NCBI GenBank assembly: GCA_028822125.1
Contig: JAPKEK010000014.1
Coordinates: 1-13,225, forward strand
Origin: Pseudomonadales bacterium
GTDB taxonomy: Bacteria; Pseudomonadota; Gammaproteobacteria; Pseudomonadales; Azotimanducaceae
DNA length: 13,225 bases
Direction of reading: 5' to 3'
Notes under the pieces: model-generated
Told to the model about the DNA's origin: nothing
Databases searched by the model: none
What the model saw: the letters and a program-made list of their open reading frames with translations, nothing else
Shown here: positions 1-6,770 of the stretch, piece after piece
How positions within the stretch are numbered: position 1 is the first letter of the stretch
Layout: the number at the start of each line of letters is the position of its first letter
Position numbers and translations under genes: made by a program

Positions 1-108
1 TGTGTGACCTTTGATCGTAACAGCGAACCCGGCATGAAGCAAATACACAAAGTGGCTTGCGCGTGATGGGATTCACGGGAGTCCGCTTTCTACACAGTAA
101 CTCTTTGA
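1..108. other. Unassigned left edge of the window
   Basis: No gene, RNA or repeat is recognised here. All three plus frames carry stops (for example TGA at 64-66 and 106-108 in the frame of the next coding stretch, and TAA at 98-100 in another frame). An intact roxA gene would have its N-terminal third in or left of this stretch, but I see no convincing match to it. Confidence 0.5.
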
Positions 109-855
109 TTGTCAGATTGCCTCACTGACATCTGTGATGGACTGATGCTCCCCCCGCGGCTGTCTCCATGGGGCCAGTGTGGGGTGGTGCAGGCGGTGGA
201 TCTCTGGGTGCCTCAGGTAAAAGAGCTGCTATCCCATTTTAGTTTTCTTCCTGCGTGGCGATTTGATGATGTGATGATCAGCTACGCACCGGTTGGAGGC
301 AGTGCCGGACCGCATTATGATGAATACGATGTTTTCCTTATACAGGTTGAAGGTAGTAAGCGCTGGCTGCTAGGGCAAATCGAAGACGAAAACCCACCTT
401 TACTGGATAATTCGGATTTACGGATTGTGAAGGATTTTCAGCAGACGCAAGAATGGCTGCTGGCGCCCGGAGACATGCTTTACCTGCCCCCCAGGCTGAG
501 TCACTGGGGCATAGCCGAAACCGAGGGTATGACTTTTTCTGTTGGCTTCCGATCACCGAGTTTGGCTGAACTTCTGGCGGACCTGGCAGTCGAGTTATCG
601 ACAGGAAATAATGATATTTATTACAGAGATCCACAGCTCAGCGTGGATATGGCCAGTGAACGAATCCATCCGGCTTTTATTCAACAGGTACAGGCATTAC
701 TGGGACAGCTTCTGAGCGATGATGGCCTGATGGAGGACTGGTTTGCCCGGTTTATGACTGCGCCGAAATACCCAGGTTTGGAAAAACTGACCAAAGAGTT
801 GCGCAAGGCCCGGATTGATGATCGTGTCTACCATAACGGCGATGTTGTTAATTAG
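109..855 (+). pseudogene. roxA: RoxA/YcfD-type ribosomal protein uL16 arginine hydroxylase (JmjC/cupin), probably truncated remnant
   Basis: The family consists of Fe(II)/2-oxoglutarate-dependent JmjC oxygenases that hydroxylate an arginine of ribosomal protein uL16. The open frame of 248 codons keeps the catalytic core: an HxD iron motif (H69, D71 in GPHYDEYDVFLIQ), the second iron histidine (H132 in LPPRLSHWG) and the arginine after it (R148 in VGFRSP). E. coli YcfD has about 373 residues. Here similarity begins only near residues 14-27, and the first 25 residues look unrelated. The stretch after DWFARFMTAPKYPGL is shorter than in relatives. The frame stops just after VYHNGD, where YcfD continues for about 50 more residues. 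An in-frame TGA lies directly before the TTG at 109, and no ribosome-binding site precedes it. I infer a 5'- and 3'-eroded gene. A lineage-specific short protein is possible because the core frame is still open. Family assignment is secure; pseudogene status is less so. Confidence 0.6.
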
Positions 856-884
856 CGCTGCTCACCTTGATAATAGAACCGTGC

Positions 885-962
885 GGGTGATCCACCTGGC
901 CTAGTGTATAGACTGACTTTAGAGCCGGTTTCAGGCCACTTTTGATGCCAGGCTGATCACCC
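885..962. repeat. 16-bp inverted repeat spanning 78 bp
   Basis: The left arm GGGTGATCCACCTGGC (885-900) and right arm GCCAGGCTGATCACCC (947-962) are reverse complements at 14 of 16 positions, with the two mismatches in the centre. The arms are 46 bp apart. The element lies between the 3' ends of the roxA remnant (plus) and the DASS transporter (minus). It could fold as a long stem in transcripts from either strand or be a decayed MITE-like element. There is no T-run after either arm and no flanking target duplication. The rest of 856-1029 shows nothing recognisable. Confidence 0.6.
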
Positions 963-1029
963 TAAGATGGTCGAGATGACACGATACGAATAGGTTGGGC
1001 CAGAAAGGCGGGTTGAACCGTTGCCTGGG

Positions 1030-2478
1030 TTATCGTAACCACAGGCAGCAGAAACTGATTACGGCAACACCTATCAGATTGAGGATAAAGCCTTCTTTAG
1101 CCATGATCTTGGTTGTGAAAAACCCGGTACTGAACATAATGGTGTTGGGTGCTGTCGCCACGGGCAGCATGAAAGCACAGCTTGCGCTCATAGCAGCAGG
1201 AACCATAAGTAGTGCCGGATCTAAGTTTGCGCCTAATGCTGCTGCTGCCAGAATGGGTAACATGAGCGTTGTTGTTGCAGTATTGCTGGTCATTTCTGTC
1301 ATGAAAGTAATGGTAAAGCAGATCAGGCATACGACTAAGATAATGTTCATTGACGCTATAGCAGAAAGCCATTCACCCAGCATGCTTGAGAGTCCAGACT
1401 CTACAAAAGCGGTGGCGATGGCGATGCCTCCGCCAAATAGAATCAACATTCCCCAGGGGATTTTGTTTGCCGTTTCCCAGTCCAGAAGTCTCGAGCCCCT
1501 GCCATCGGGGACGAGGAACATACAAACTACGGCGAGCATGGCTACGCTGGCGTCGTTAGCACTGGACACACCAAACCAGTCACTCCAGCCGCCAAAGGGT
1601 TGGCTTCGGGTAATCCATGCCAGCGCTGTCAGCGAAAAAATCAGTAGGACGCGTTTCTCGGAAGTAGTCCAGTCGCCCACTTCGGGGAGATCAAAATTGC
1701 CTTTATAGTGGAGGTTTCTGGTTATCCAGGCGGCTGTCAGTGGCAGCATCAGCAAAACCACAGGGATACCCCAGGACATCCAGGTCAAAAAGCCGATTTC
1801 GCTTCCCATGTTAATTGCATAAACTTCCCTGAACACCAGATTAGGGGGTGTTCCAATGGGCGTGCCGATACCGCCGATACTGGCGGCATAGGCAATACCC
1901 AGAAGTAAGGGCACTGCCATGGCTTTATCATTGGACTTCTCCAGGACAGCCAGTGCTACCGGTAGCAGCATCAACGTTGTGGCAGTGTTAGAAATCCACA
2001 TGGATAGGAACGCCGATGCTGCCATAAAACCAAATACCAGGCGTTTACTGCTCTGTGATCCGAAAGCATTTACCATGGTCAGCGCGATACGCCGGTGCGC
2101 GCCGCTTTTGGCCATTGCCGTAGACAGGATAAACCCACCCATGAGTAGCAGAACCAGCGGGCTACCGTAGGCGGCGCCAACCTGAGAAGGAGATAAAATA
2201 CCAAAAAAGGGTAGCAGTGCCAGGGGAATCAATGATGTGATGGGGATAGGGATTGGTTCGAAGATCCACCAGATCGCGGTCCACATGGAAATCGCCGCGG
2301 TCAACCTTATTACCGTGGGTATATCCCAGATTCCCAATGTGGTGTATAACAGCAGGGCCAGCAGTGGCCCTAAAAGGCTGAACAGGATTTTGGAGGATAC
2401 TGTAAATGAGGTTTTTGGAGATTCTTCGAATGTCATATGGGGTTTCGTTGTGGAATCGGTTATGGAACAATTCTGCAT
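1030..2478 (-). CDS. DASS/SLC13 family anion:Na+ symporter
   Basis: This is an inner-membrane carrier of the divalent anion:Na+ symporter family, which takes up C4-dicarboxylates, citrate or sulfate with sodium. The 482-residue product is highly hydrophobic, with about a dozen membrane segments. It carries the two SNT sodium/substrate signatures expected of the fold's inverted repeat: SNTATT at residues 163-168 and SNTATTT at 398-404. A proline/glycine-rich hinge (GGIGTPIGTPPN) lies near 202-213. The length is normal for the family. The substrate cannot be read from the sequence. The start is uncertain: ATG at 2478 leaves 21 bp to divergent sbcB, while ATG at 2436 (residue 15) would leave 63 bp and a shorter cytoplasmic tail; neither has a clear Shine-Dalgarno. 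It stands alone on this strand, pointing toward the roxA remnant. Confidence 0.9.
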   Translation of the reverse strand: MQNCSITDSTTKPHMTFEESPKTSFTVSSKILFSLLGPLLALLLYTTLGIWDIPTVIRLTAAISMWTAIWWIFEPIPIPITSLIPLALLPFFGILSPSQVGAAYGSPLVLLLMGGFILSTAMAKSGAHRRIALTMVNAFGSQSSKRLVFGFMAASAFLSMWISNTATTLMLLPVALAVLEKSNDKAMAVPLLLGIAYAASIGGIGTPIGTPPNLVFREVYAINMGSEIGFLTWMSWGIPVVLLMLPLTAAWITRNLHYKGNFDLPEVGDWTTSEKRVLLIFSLTALAWITRSQPFGGWSDWFGVSSANDASVAMLAVVCMFLVPDGRGSRLLDWETANKIPWGMLILFGGGIAIATAFVESGLSSMLGEWLSAIASMNIILVVCLICFTITFMTEMTSNTATTTLMLPILAAAALGANLDPALLMVPAAMSASCAFMLPVATAPNTIMFSTGFFTTKIMAKEGFILNLIGVAVISFCCLWLR

Positions 2479-2499
2479 TGTTATGCTAGTGAGAATACC

Positions 2500-3948
2500 A
2501 TGAAAGATACCCTTTTTTGGTATGATTTAGAGACAACCGGCCTTGATTCGATCCTCGATCGTGCGATACAGTTTGCTGGCATCAGAACTGACCTGAATTT
2601 AGATATCGTCGCGGCGCCAGTTAATATTCTGTCGTCGTTGTCTGATGATATTTTGGTAGACCCTGAGGCGATTTTAACCACGGGTATTGATGTCGAAACC
2701 TTACAGCGCGACGGCCTGATTGAATTCGATTTTTTAAGTCGAATTATGACCGAGTTCATGGAACCGCAGACTTGCGTGGCTGGTTATAACAACCTCAGTT
2801 TTGATGATGAATTTATTCGTCAGGCGCTATACCGCAATTTATTTGATCCGTATGCCAGGGAATGGCAGGGTGGGAATTCTCGCTGGGATGTCATGAACCT
2901 GATGAGAATGGCTCATGCCTTGCGTCCGCCGGGCTTTTCCTGGCCGAAAAAGGCCGATGGTACAACCAGTTTCAGGCTTGAGCACCTGGCGGCTGCTAAT
3001 GAGGTTGGTCACGAACATGCTCATGATGCCTTATCGGATATATATGCTACAGTGGGGGTCGCTAAGAAGCTTCGCCAGGTTCAGCCAAAGCTATTCGAAT
3101 TCTTTTTCAATCTGCGTGGCAAATCTTTTGTTCTGAACCAGTTATATCCCCTGAAAAAGCAGATGATAATTCATGTGGCGGCGCACTATCCTGCTTCCCG
3201 GGCGCACATTGGCGTGTTATTACCAATGGCAGCACATCCGGTTAACCGTAACAGTATCATTTGTGCCGATTTACTGGTTCAGCCCGAGTTTCTACTGGGA
3301 CTCACCTCGGCACAGATTCAGCAGAGACTGTTGGGTGGCAAGGACGATCAAAGCAGGGGCAACAGACCGGGTCTGCAATCCCTGCAGATAAATCGGTGTC
3401 CGGCGATAGCCCCCATGGCAACACTTTCAGCTGCGCGAGCGGATTCTTTGGGAATTGATTTAGCGTTATGTGCCGAGCGTCAAAAGCTGTTACAAAATGC
3501 GGCGGGTCTGGTCGAAACAGTAACGGAGGTGTTCGCCGGCCAGTCCAGAGAGAGTGAGGTGGACCCTGACTTCATGCTCTATGGAGGCGAATTTTTTTCG
3601 AATCAGGATGCCAGTCGAATGGCTGAGGCTCGTAGTCTTGGACCCAATTGTACGCAAATATCAGGTCGTTTTGATGACGGCAGACTGGATGAATTGCTTT
3701 TTCGGTTTAAAGCTCGAAACTTCTGCAGTGAACTCGATAACGATGAGAAACTGCGGTGGCACAGTTTTAAGCAGGACCGATGGCGACAGCAGAATCGAAT
3801 TGGAGACTACTACCAGCGTACCCAGCACTGCCTTGCCGAAAACAAGGCCAGTAATGCCCTTGAAAGTCTGATTCGCCGTTTGTTATGGCAGGCTCAGCAG
3901 ATCGATCTCGATCTGCCCCTAGCCGTTGAACAGAACGAGGCTGATTGA
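2500..3948 (+). CDS. sbcB: Exodeoxyribonuclease I
   Basis: Exonuclease I degrades single-stranded DNA 3' to 5' in mismatch repair and recombination and interacts with SSB. The 482-residue product aligns with E. coli ExoI (475 residues) throughout. The DEDDh active site is complete: D9 and E11 in WYDLETTGLDS, D102 in NNLSFDDEF, and H175 and D180 in HAHDALSD, each six residues earlier than in E. coli. The family blocks NSRWD (126-130) and SFRLEHL (157-163) follow, and the C-terminal part retains the SH3-like and helical regions (for example a KARNF motif). I chose ATG 2500 because the protein then begins at the conserved MKDTLFWYD; the frame is open upstream to 2437, but that would overlap the divergent transporter. 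A weak GTGAG lies 7 nt upstream. It ends 30 bp before the convergent apeB stop with no clear terminator between. Confidence 0.96.
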   Translation: MKDTLFWYDLETTGLDSILDRAIQFAGIRTDLNLDIVAAPVNILSSLSDDILVDPEAILTTGIDVETLQRDGLIEFDFLSRIMTEFMEPQTCVAGYNNLSFDDEFIRQALYRNLFDPYAREWQGGNSRWDVMNLMRMAHALRPPGFSWPKKADGTTSFRLEHLAAANEVGHEHAHDALSDIYATVGVAKKLRQVQPKLFEFFFNLRGKSFVLNQLYPLKKQMIIHVAAHYPASRAHIGVLLPMAAHPVNRNSIICADLLVQPEFLLGLTSAQIQQRLLGGKDDQSRGNRPGLQSLQINRCPAIAPMATLSAARADSLGIDLALCAERQKLLQNAAGLVETVTEVFAGQSRESEVDPDFMLYGGEFFSNQDASRMAEARSLGPNCTQISGRFDDGRLDELLFRFKARNFCSELDNDEKLRWHSFKQDRWRQQNRIGDYYQRTQHCLAENKASNALESLIRRLLWQAQQIDLDLPLAVEQNEAD

Positions 3949-3978
3949 AAATGGGCGCCAGTTTCTTTACTGACAGGC

Positions 3979-5286
3979 TCAGGGTTCCGAGATGCTACTG
4001 ATTGAAATCGGTTTTAAATCACGGGTAAAGGCATTCAGGGCCTGCTGTAACAGATAGGCATCTCTTACACCTGCCAGTTCACGAATGGAGTGCATGGCAA
4101 AGGTAGGCACACCCAGATCGATGGTTTTAATGCCGATTGTTTTAGCGGTAATAGGGCCAATGGTACTGCCACAGGCCAGATCGGTTCGGGTAACAAATTT
4201 CTGACTGGGGATGTCTGATTTACGGCACAGGTTAAGGAAATAAGCCATGGTCTCGCTCGATGTGGCATAGCGCTGGTTAGCGTTTATTTTTATAACAGGG
4301 CCCCTGTTAAGTATGGGACCATGCTGGTTGTCGTGTTTCTCTGAAAAATTAGGGTGAATGCCGTGGGCATTGTCTGTTGAAATCAGCATCGATTTAGCAA
4401 GCGCTCTTAACCTTTTTTCAGCATTGGGCATGATTCTCTGGAGAATATCTTTGAGAAAACTGCCTTCGGCACCTGCCGCTGAGGCACTGCCCACTTCCTC
4501 GTGATCATTGCATACGATCAGGCTGGTAATGCTCGAATCAGCCTGTTGCAATGCTTCACAGGCAATATAACAGGACAGGAGATTGTCGAGCCTTGCACTG
4601 GCTATGAAGTCCTGATCATGGCCGACGATGGCAGGCGCCTGGGTGTCATAGAGGCTCAGATCCCAGGATAAAATGTGAAGGAGTTCAACGCTCGGGTATT
4701 GGCAACGGATCTGTGCCTCCAGCAATGAACTAAACTGACCGTCTGACTGGTTAATAATAGGTGGGATATCTGTTTGCGCATTGACCTTGCGTTTGTTGTT
4801 AGCTTCTCTGTCCAGATGGATGGCCAGGCTGGGGATGGTTGCGATGGGCCTCTCAAAATCGATCAGGCAATTAATGATAGCCCCCGCTTTGTTTTCAATT
4901 GTGACCCTTCCCGCAACGCTGAGGTCTCTGTCAAACCAGGGATTCAGTAATGCCCCACCGTAGACCTCTACACCAATCTGGTGGTAGCTGTGGTCGGATA
5001 TGTCAGGTGTTGGTTTTACTTTCAGGCAGGGGCTGTCGGTATGGGCTCCTATCATTCGAAGGCCGGTCTGGTCGGGCGCCTGTTCTCCTATGGAGAAGCC
5101 AATAATAGATGATTGATTGCGGGTAACAAAGTATCCACCGGGCTCCAGGTGCCAGTTATCTTCTTCTTTGAGTTGCCTGAAACCTTGCTCCCTGAGCCGA
5201 TTGGAAATCTGCTTGGTGGCGTGAAAAGGTGTCGGTGAATCCTTGAGGAATTGTAGAAGCCCCTGATTGAATTGTGTCTGTTCCAT
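3979..5286 (-). CDS. apeB: M18 family aminopeptidase
   Basis: This is a cytoplasmic dinuclear-zinc aminopeptidase that removes N-terminal residues (acidic ones in characterised relatives) from peptides. The 435-residue product is full length and close to the Pseudomonas-type ApeB. Visible metal and catalytic residues are H82 in GAHTDSPCL, D234 in SARLDNLL, E263/E264 in NDHEEVGSA, D305 in STDNAHG and H399 in FAMHSIREL. The N-terminal block FLKDSPTPFHA (13-23) is typical of the family start. I chose ATG 5286 because family members begin a few residues before this block; the frame extends to 5367, adding a stretch unlike the family. The Shine-Dalgarno is weak. An extended -10 (TGTTACAAT on the minus strand, complement of about 5319-5327) is a possible promoter. 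The gene is divergent from the riboswitch-controlled metZ-like gene. Confidence 0.93.
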   Translation of the reverse strand: MEQTQFNQGLLQFLKDSPTPFHATKQISNRLREQGFRQLKEEDNWHLEPGGYFVTRNQSSIIGFSIGEQAPDQTGLRMIGAHTDSPCLKVKPTPDISDHSYHQIGVEVYGGALLNPWFDRDLSVAGRVTIENKAGAIINCLIDFERPIATIPSLAIHLDREANNKRKVNAQTDIPPIINQSDGQFSSLLEAQIRCQYPSVELLHILSWDLSLYDTQAPAIVGHDQDFIASARLDNLLSCYIACEALQQADSSITSLIVCNDHEEVGSASAAGAEGSFLKDILQRIMPNAEKRLRALAKSMLISTDNAHGIHPNFSEKHDNQHGPILNRGPVIKINANQRYATSSETMAYFLNLCRKSDIPSQKFVTRTDLACGSTIGPITAKTIGIKTIDLGVPTFAMHSIRELAGVRDAYLLQQALNAFTRDLKPISISSISEP

Positions 5287-5361
5287 AGCTGTAATGTATA
5301 TCATTCTGTGAGCAGAGGATTGTAACAGTGAAAACAGGATTACGGCATTGCTTGATATAAT

Positions 5362-5391
5362 TTGCAATTATTGTGTAAGTCAGCATAAAAT
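5362..5391 (+). promoter_or_regulatory. Candidate sigma70 promoter for the riboswitch leader
   Basis: TTGCAA (5362-5367) and TAAAAT (5386-5391) are separated by 18 bp, matching the consensus at 4/6 and 5/6 positions. The expected transcription start, about 5397-5399, coincides with the first base of the aptamer's P1 stem, so the leader would begin directly with the riboswitch. A second -10-like TATAAT at 5356-5361 lacks a good -35. TTGCAA is palindromic and could also serve a minus-strand promoter toward apeB (17 bp to CGTAAT, weak). Confidence 0.35.
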
Positions 5392-5396
5392 TAATG

Positions 5397-5446
5397 AGCG
5401 CCGATTTGACTATCAGCTTGCGGGCGCTTTAAGAAATTCCGCTAAA
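5397..5446 (+). promoter_or_regulatory. SAM-II riboswitch aptamer (probable)
   Basis: The stretch carries the landmarks I recall for the SAM-II (metA motif) aptamer. A perfect 6-bp P1 pairs AGCGCC (5397-5402) with GGCGCT (5423-5428). The conserved GATTTGA follows the 5' P1 strand directly (5403-5409). GCTTGC sits just before the 3' P1 strand (5416-5421). A TTTAA segment follows P1, and GCTAAA closes the motif (5441-5446). The 38-nt offset from GATTT to GCTAAA equals that of the alphaproteobacterial example I remember. The aptamer lies 51 bp before the start of a metZ-like gene, a classic SAM-II target, and SAM would repress it. Caveat: I did not find an obvious long Watson-Crick pairing for the second (pseudoknot) helix, so a covariance-model score is still needed. 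Confidence 0.75.
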
Positions 5447-5454
5447 GTGTTCTG

Positions 5455-5482
5455 ACCCGCTTTAATGGCGGGTTTTTTTTTT
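5455..5482 (+). terminator. Intrinsic terminator in the metZ-like leader (attenuator)
   Basis: The stem ACCCGC (5455-5460) / GCGGGT (5468-5473) with a 7-nt loop is followed by an unbroken run of ten T (5473-5482, the first T belonging to the stem). It lies between the SAM-II aptamer and the ribosome-binding site at 5487 and acts on plus-strand transcripts. No upstream plus-strand gene needs terminating here, since apeB is on the other strand, so it most likely works as the riboswitch's expression platform. Confidence 0.85.
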
Positions 5483-5497
5483 GCTTGGAGAAAGGCC

Positions 5498-6718
5498 ATG
5501 GGGTTTTCGTCTAAAATACTACATGCGGATAGGCGATTCGAAATTGAGCATGGTTCGGTTCATAAGCCGATTCACACATCGGTGGCTTATACCTATAATG
5601 ATTCTAGAGAATTGGCCCGAGTGTTTCAGGGAAAGCAGGCGGGTTATAGCTACGGTAGGCAAGTCAACCCGACTGTTGATGCTCTGCAGAAAAAAATATC
5701 ATTGATGGAAGGTGGCCTGGCATCCATTGGCTTTGCAACCGGTATGAGTGCGATAGGGACCACTATATTCTCGTTGCTGCGAGCAGGCGATCATATTGTT
5801 ACTTCACAGTTTCTTTTTGGTAATACCAACAGCCTGTTTCAATCGTTTGCTGCTCACGGCATCAAAGTCTCTTTTGTAGATGCGACAGACGTTACCAATG
5901 TTGAGGCTGCATTAACAGCTGAGACAAAACTTGTATTTACTGAAACGATCGCAAATCCACGAACACAGATCTCCGATCTGTATCGCATCGGTGAGCTGTG
6001 TCGGCAAAGGCAACTGCTTTATGTTGTTGATAATACGCTGACATCGCCCTATCTTTTTAAGGCTAAACTCGCTGGCGCTAGCCTGGTCATTAATTCGCTG
6101 ACTAAATATATTGGTGGCCATGCAAATGCACTGGGTGGATCTGTTACTGAAACAGGTCTGTTTGAGTGGCAAACATTCGAAAATATTTATGATAACTATC
6201 GGGTCGGCGAACCTGGATTGTGGGGTTTAAATCAGATTAAGAAAAAAGGTCTCAGGGACTTCGGCGCCACGCTAAGTGCGGAGGCTGCCCATCACCTTTC
6301 CATAGGTTCTGATACTTTGGCATTAAGAATGGACCGGGCCTGTGATAATGCTGGCAAATTGGCGGTTTTCCTTGAAGACCATCCAAGAGTAAAGAAGGTT
6401 CATTATCCGGGCTTAACTGACCATCCTGATTACTTAAGAAGTAGAGCGTGGTTTCGTTATCCAGGCGCAATATTGAGCATTGAATTAGAAGATGATTTGG
6501 ATTGTTTTGACTTCTTAAATTCACTTGATTTAGTGATTTGTTCAAGTAATCTAGGTGATACTCGAACGCTTGCAATTCCTGTAGCGCATTCGATATTTTA
6601 TGAAGCTGGTGCAGACAAAAGGGCTGCTATGGGTATCGCTGATTCTTTGGTTCGTTTTTCCGTTGGAATTGAAGAAAGTGAAGATCTGCTCATGGATTTT
6701 GAGCAGGCTCTAGCCTAG
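5498..6718 (+). CDS. metZ: Cys/Met-metabolism PLP enzyme, probable homoserine-ester sulfhydrylase (MetZ-like) or cystathionine gamma-synthase
   Basis: Members join an activated homoserine ester (O-succinyl or O-acetyl) with sulfide or cysteine, giving homocysteine or cystathionine for methionine synthesis. The 406-residue product has the full fold type I layout: phosphate-binding YSYGR (50-54, contributed to the neighbouring subunit), GFATGMSAI (78-86), D178 in VVDNTLTSP (binds the PLP ring nitrogen) and the PLP lysine K203 in SLTKYIGGHANALGG. The length is normal. I chose ATG 5498 because GGAG (5487-5490) stands 7 nt upstream and the family-like MGFSSKILHADRR starts here; an upstream in-frame ATG at 5465 lies inside the terminator hairpin. 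The choice between O-succinyl and O-acetyl substrate, or between sulfide and cysteine, cannot be read from sequence, so the symbol is tentative. A SAM-II element upstream supports a biosynthetic role over methionine gamma-lyase. Confidence 0.8.
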   Translation: MGFSSKILHADRRFEIEHGSVHKPIHTSVAYTYNDSRELARVFQGKQAGYSYGRQVNPTVDALQKKISLMEGGLASIGFATGMSAIGTTIFSLLRAGDHIVTSQFLFGNTNSLFQSFAAHGIKVSFVDATDVTNVEAALTAETKLVFTETIANPRTQISDLYRIGELCRQRQLLYVVDNTLTSPYLFKAKLAGASLVINSLTKYIGGHANALGGSVTETGLFEWQTFENIYDNYRVGEPGLWGLNQIKKKGLRDFGATLSAEAAHHLSIGSDTLALRMDRACDNAGKLAVFLEDHPRVKKVHYPGLTDHPDYLRSRAWFRYPGAILSIELEDDLDCFDFLNSLDLVICSSNLGDTRTLAIPVAHSIFYEAGADKRAAMGIADSLVRFSVGIEESEDLLMDFEQALA

Positions 6719-6770
6719 TGGCAGTTAGAATGATTCGCTGGCAATTTTTGGTTTTTTAATGGATGGGAGT

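Noticed and set aside
1..108. Possible RoxA N-terminal remnant in the second plus frame (residue strings such as LIVTANPA and KWLARDGIHGSPLS)
   Set aside because: The resemblance to the region before VQAV of RoxA is loose, the frame has two stops, and the spacing to the core is about 26 codons too long.
995..1708. Long plus-strand open frame opposite the DASS transporter
   Set aside because: It is antisense to a transporter with clear SNT motifs, has a low-complexity Ala/Met/Ser-rich translation and no family resemblance.
3949..3978. Terminator between convergent sbcB and apeB
   Set aside because: Only a 4-bp CTGA/TCAG pairing without a T-run was found, which is too weak to call.
5455..5482. 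Reading the hairpin as an ordinary end-of-gene terminator for an upstream plus-strand gene
   Set aside because: The nearest upstream gene, apeB, is on the minus strand, and on that strand the hairpin lacks a trailing T-run.
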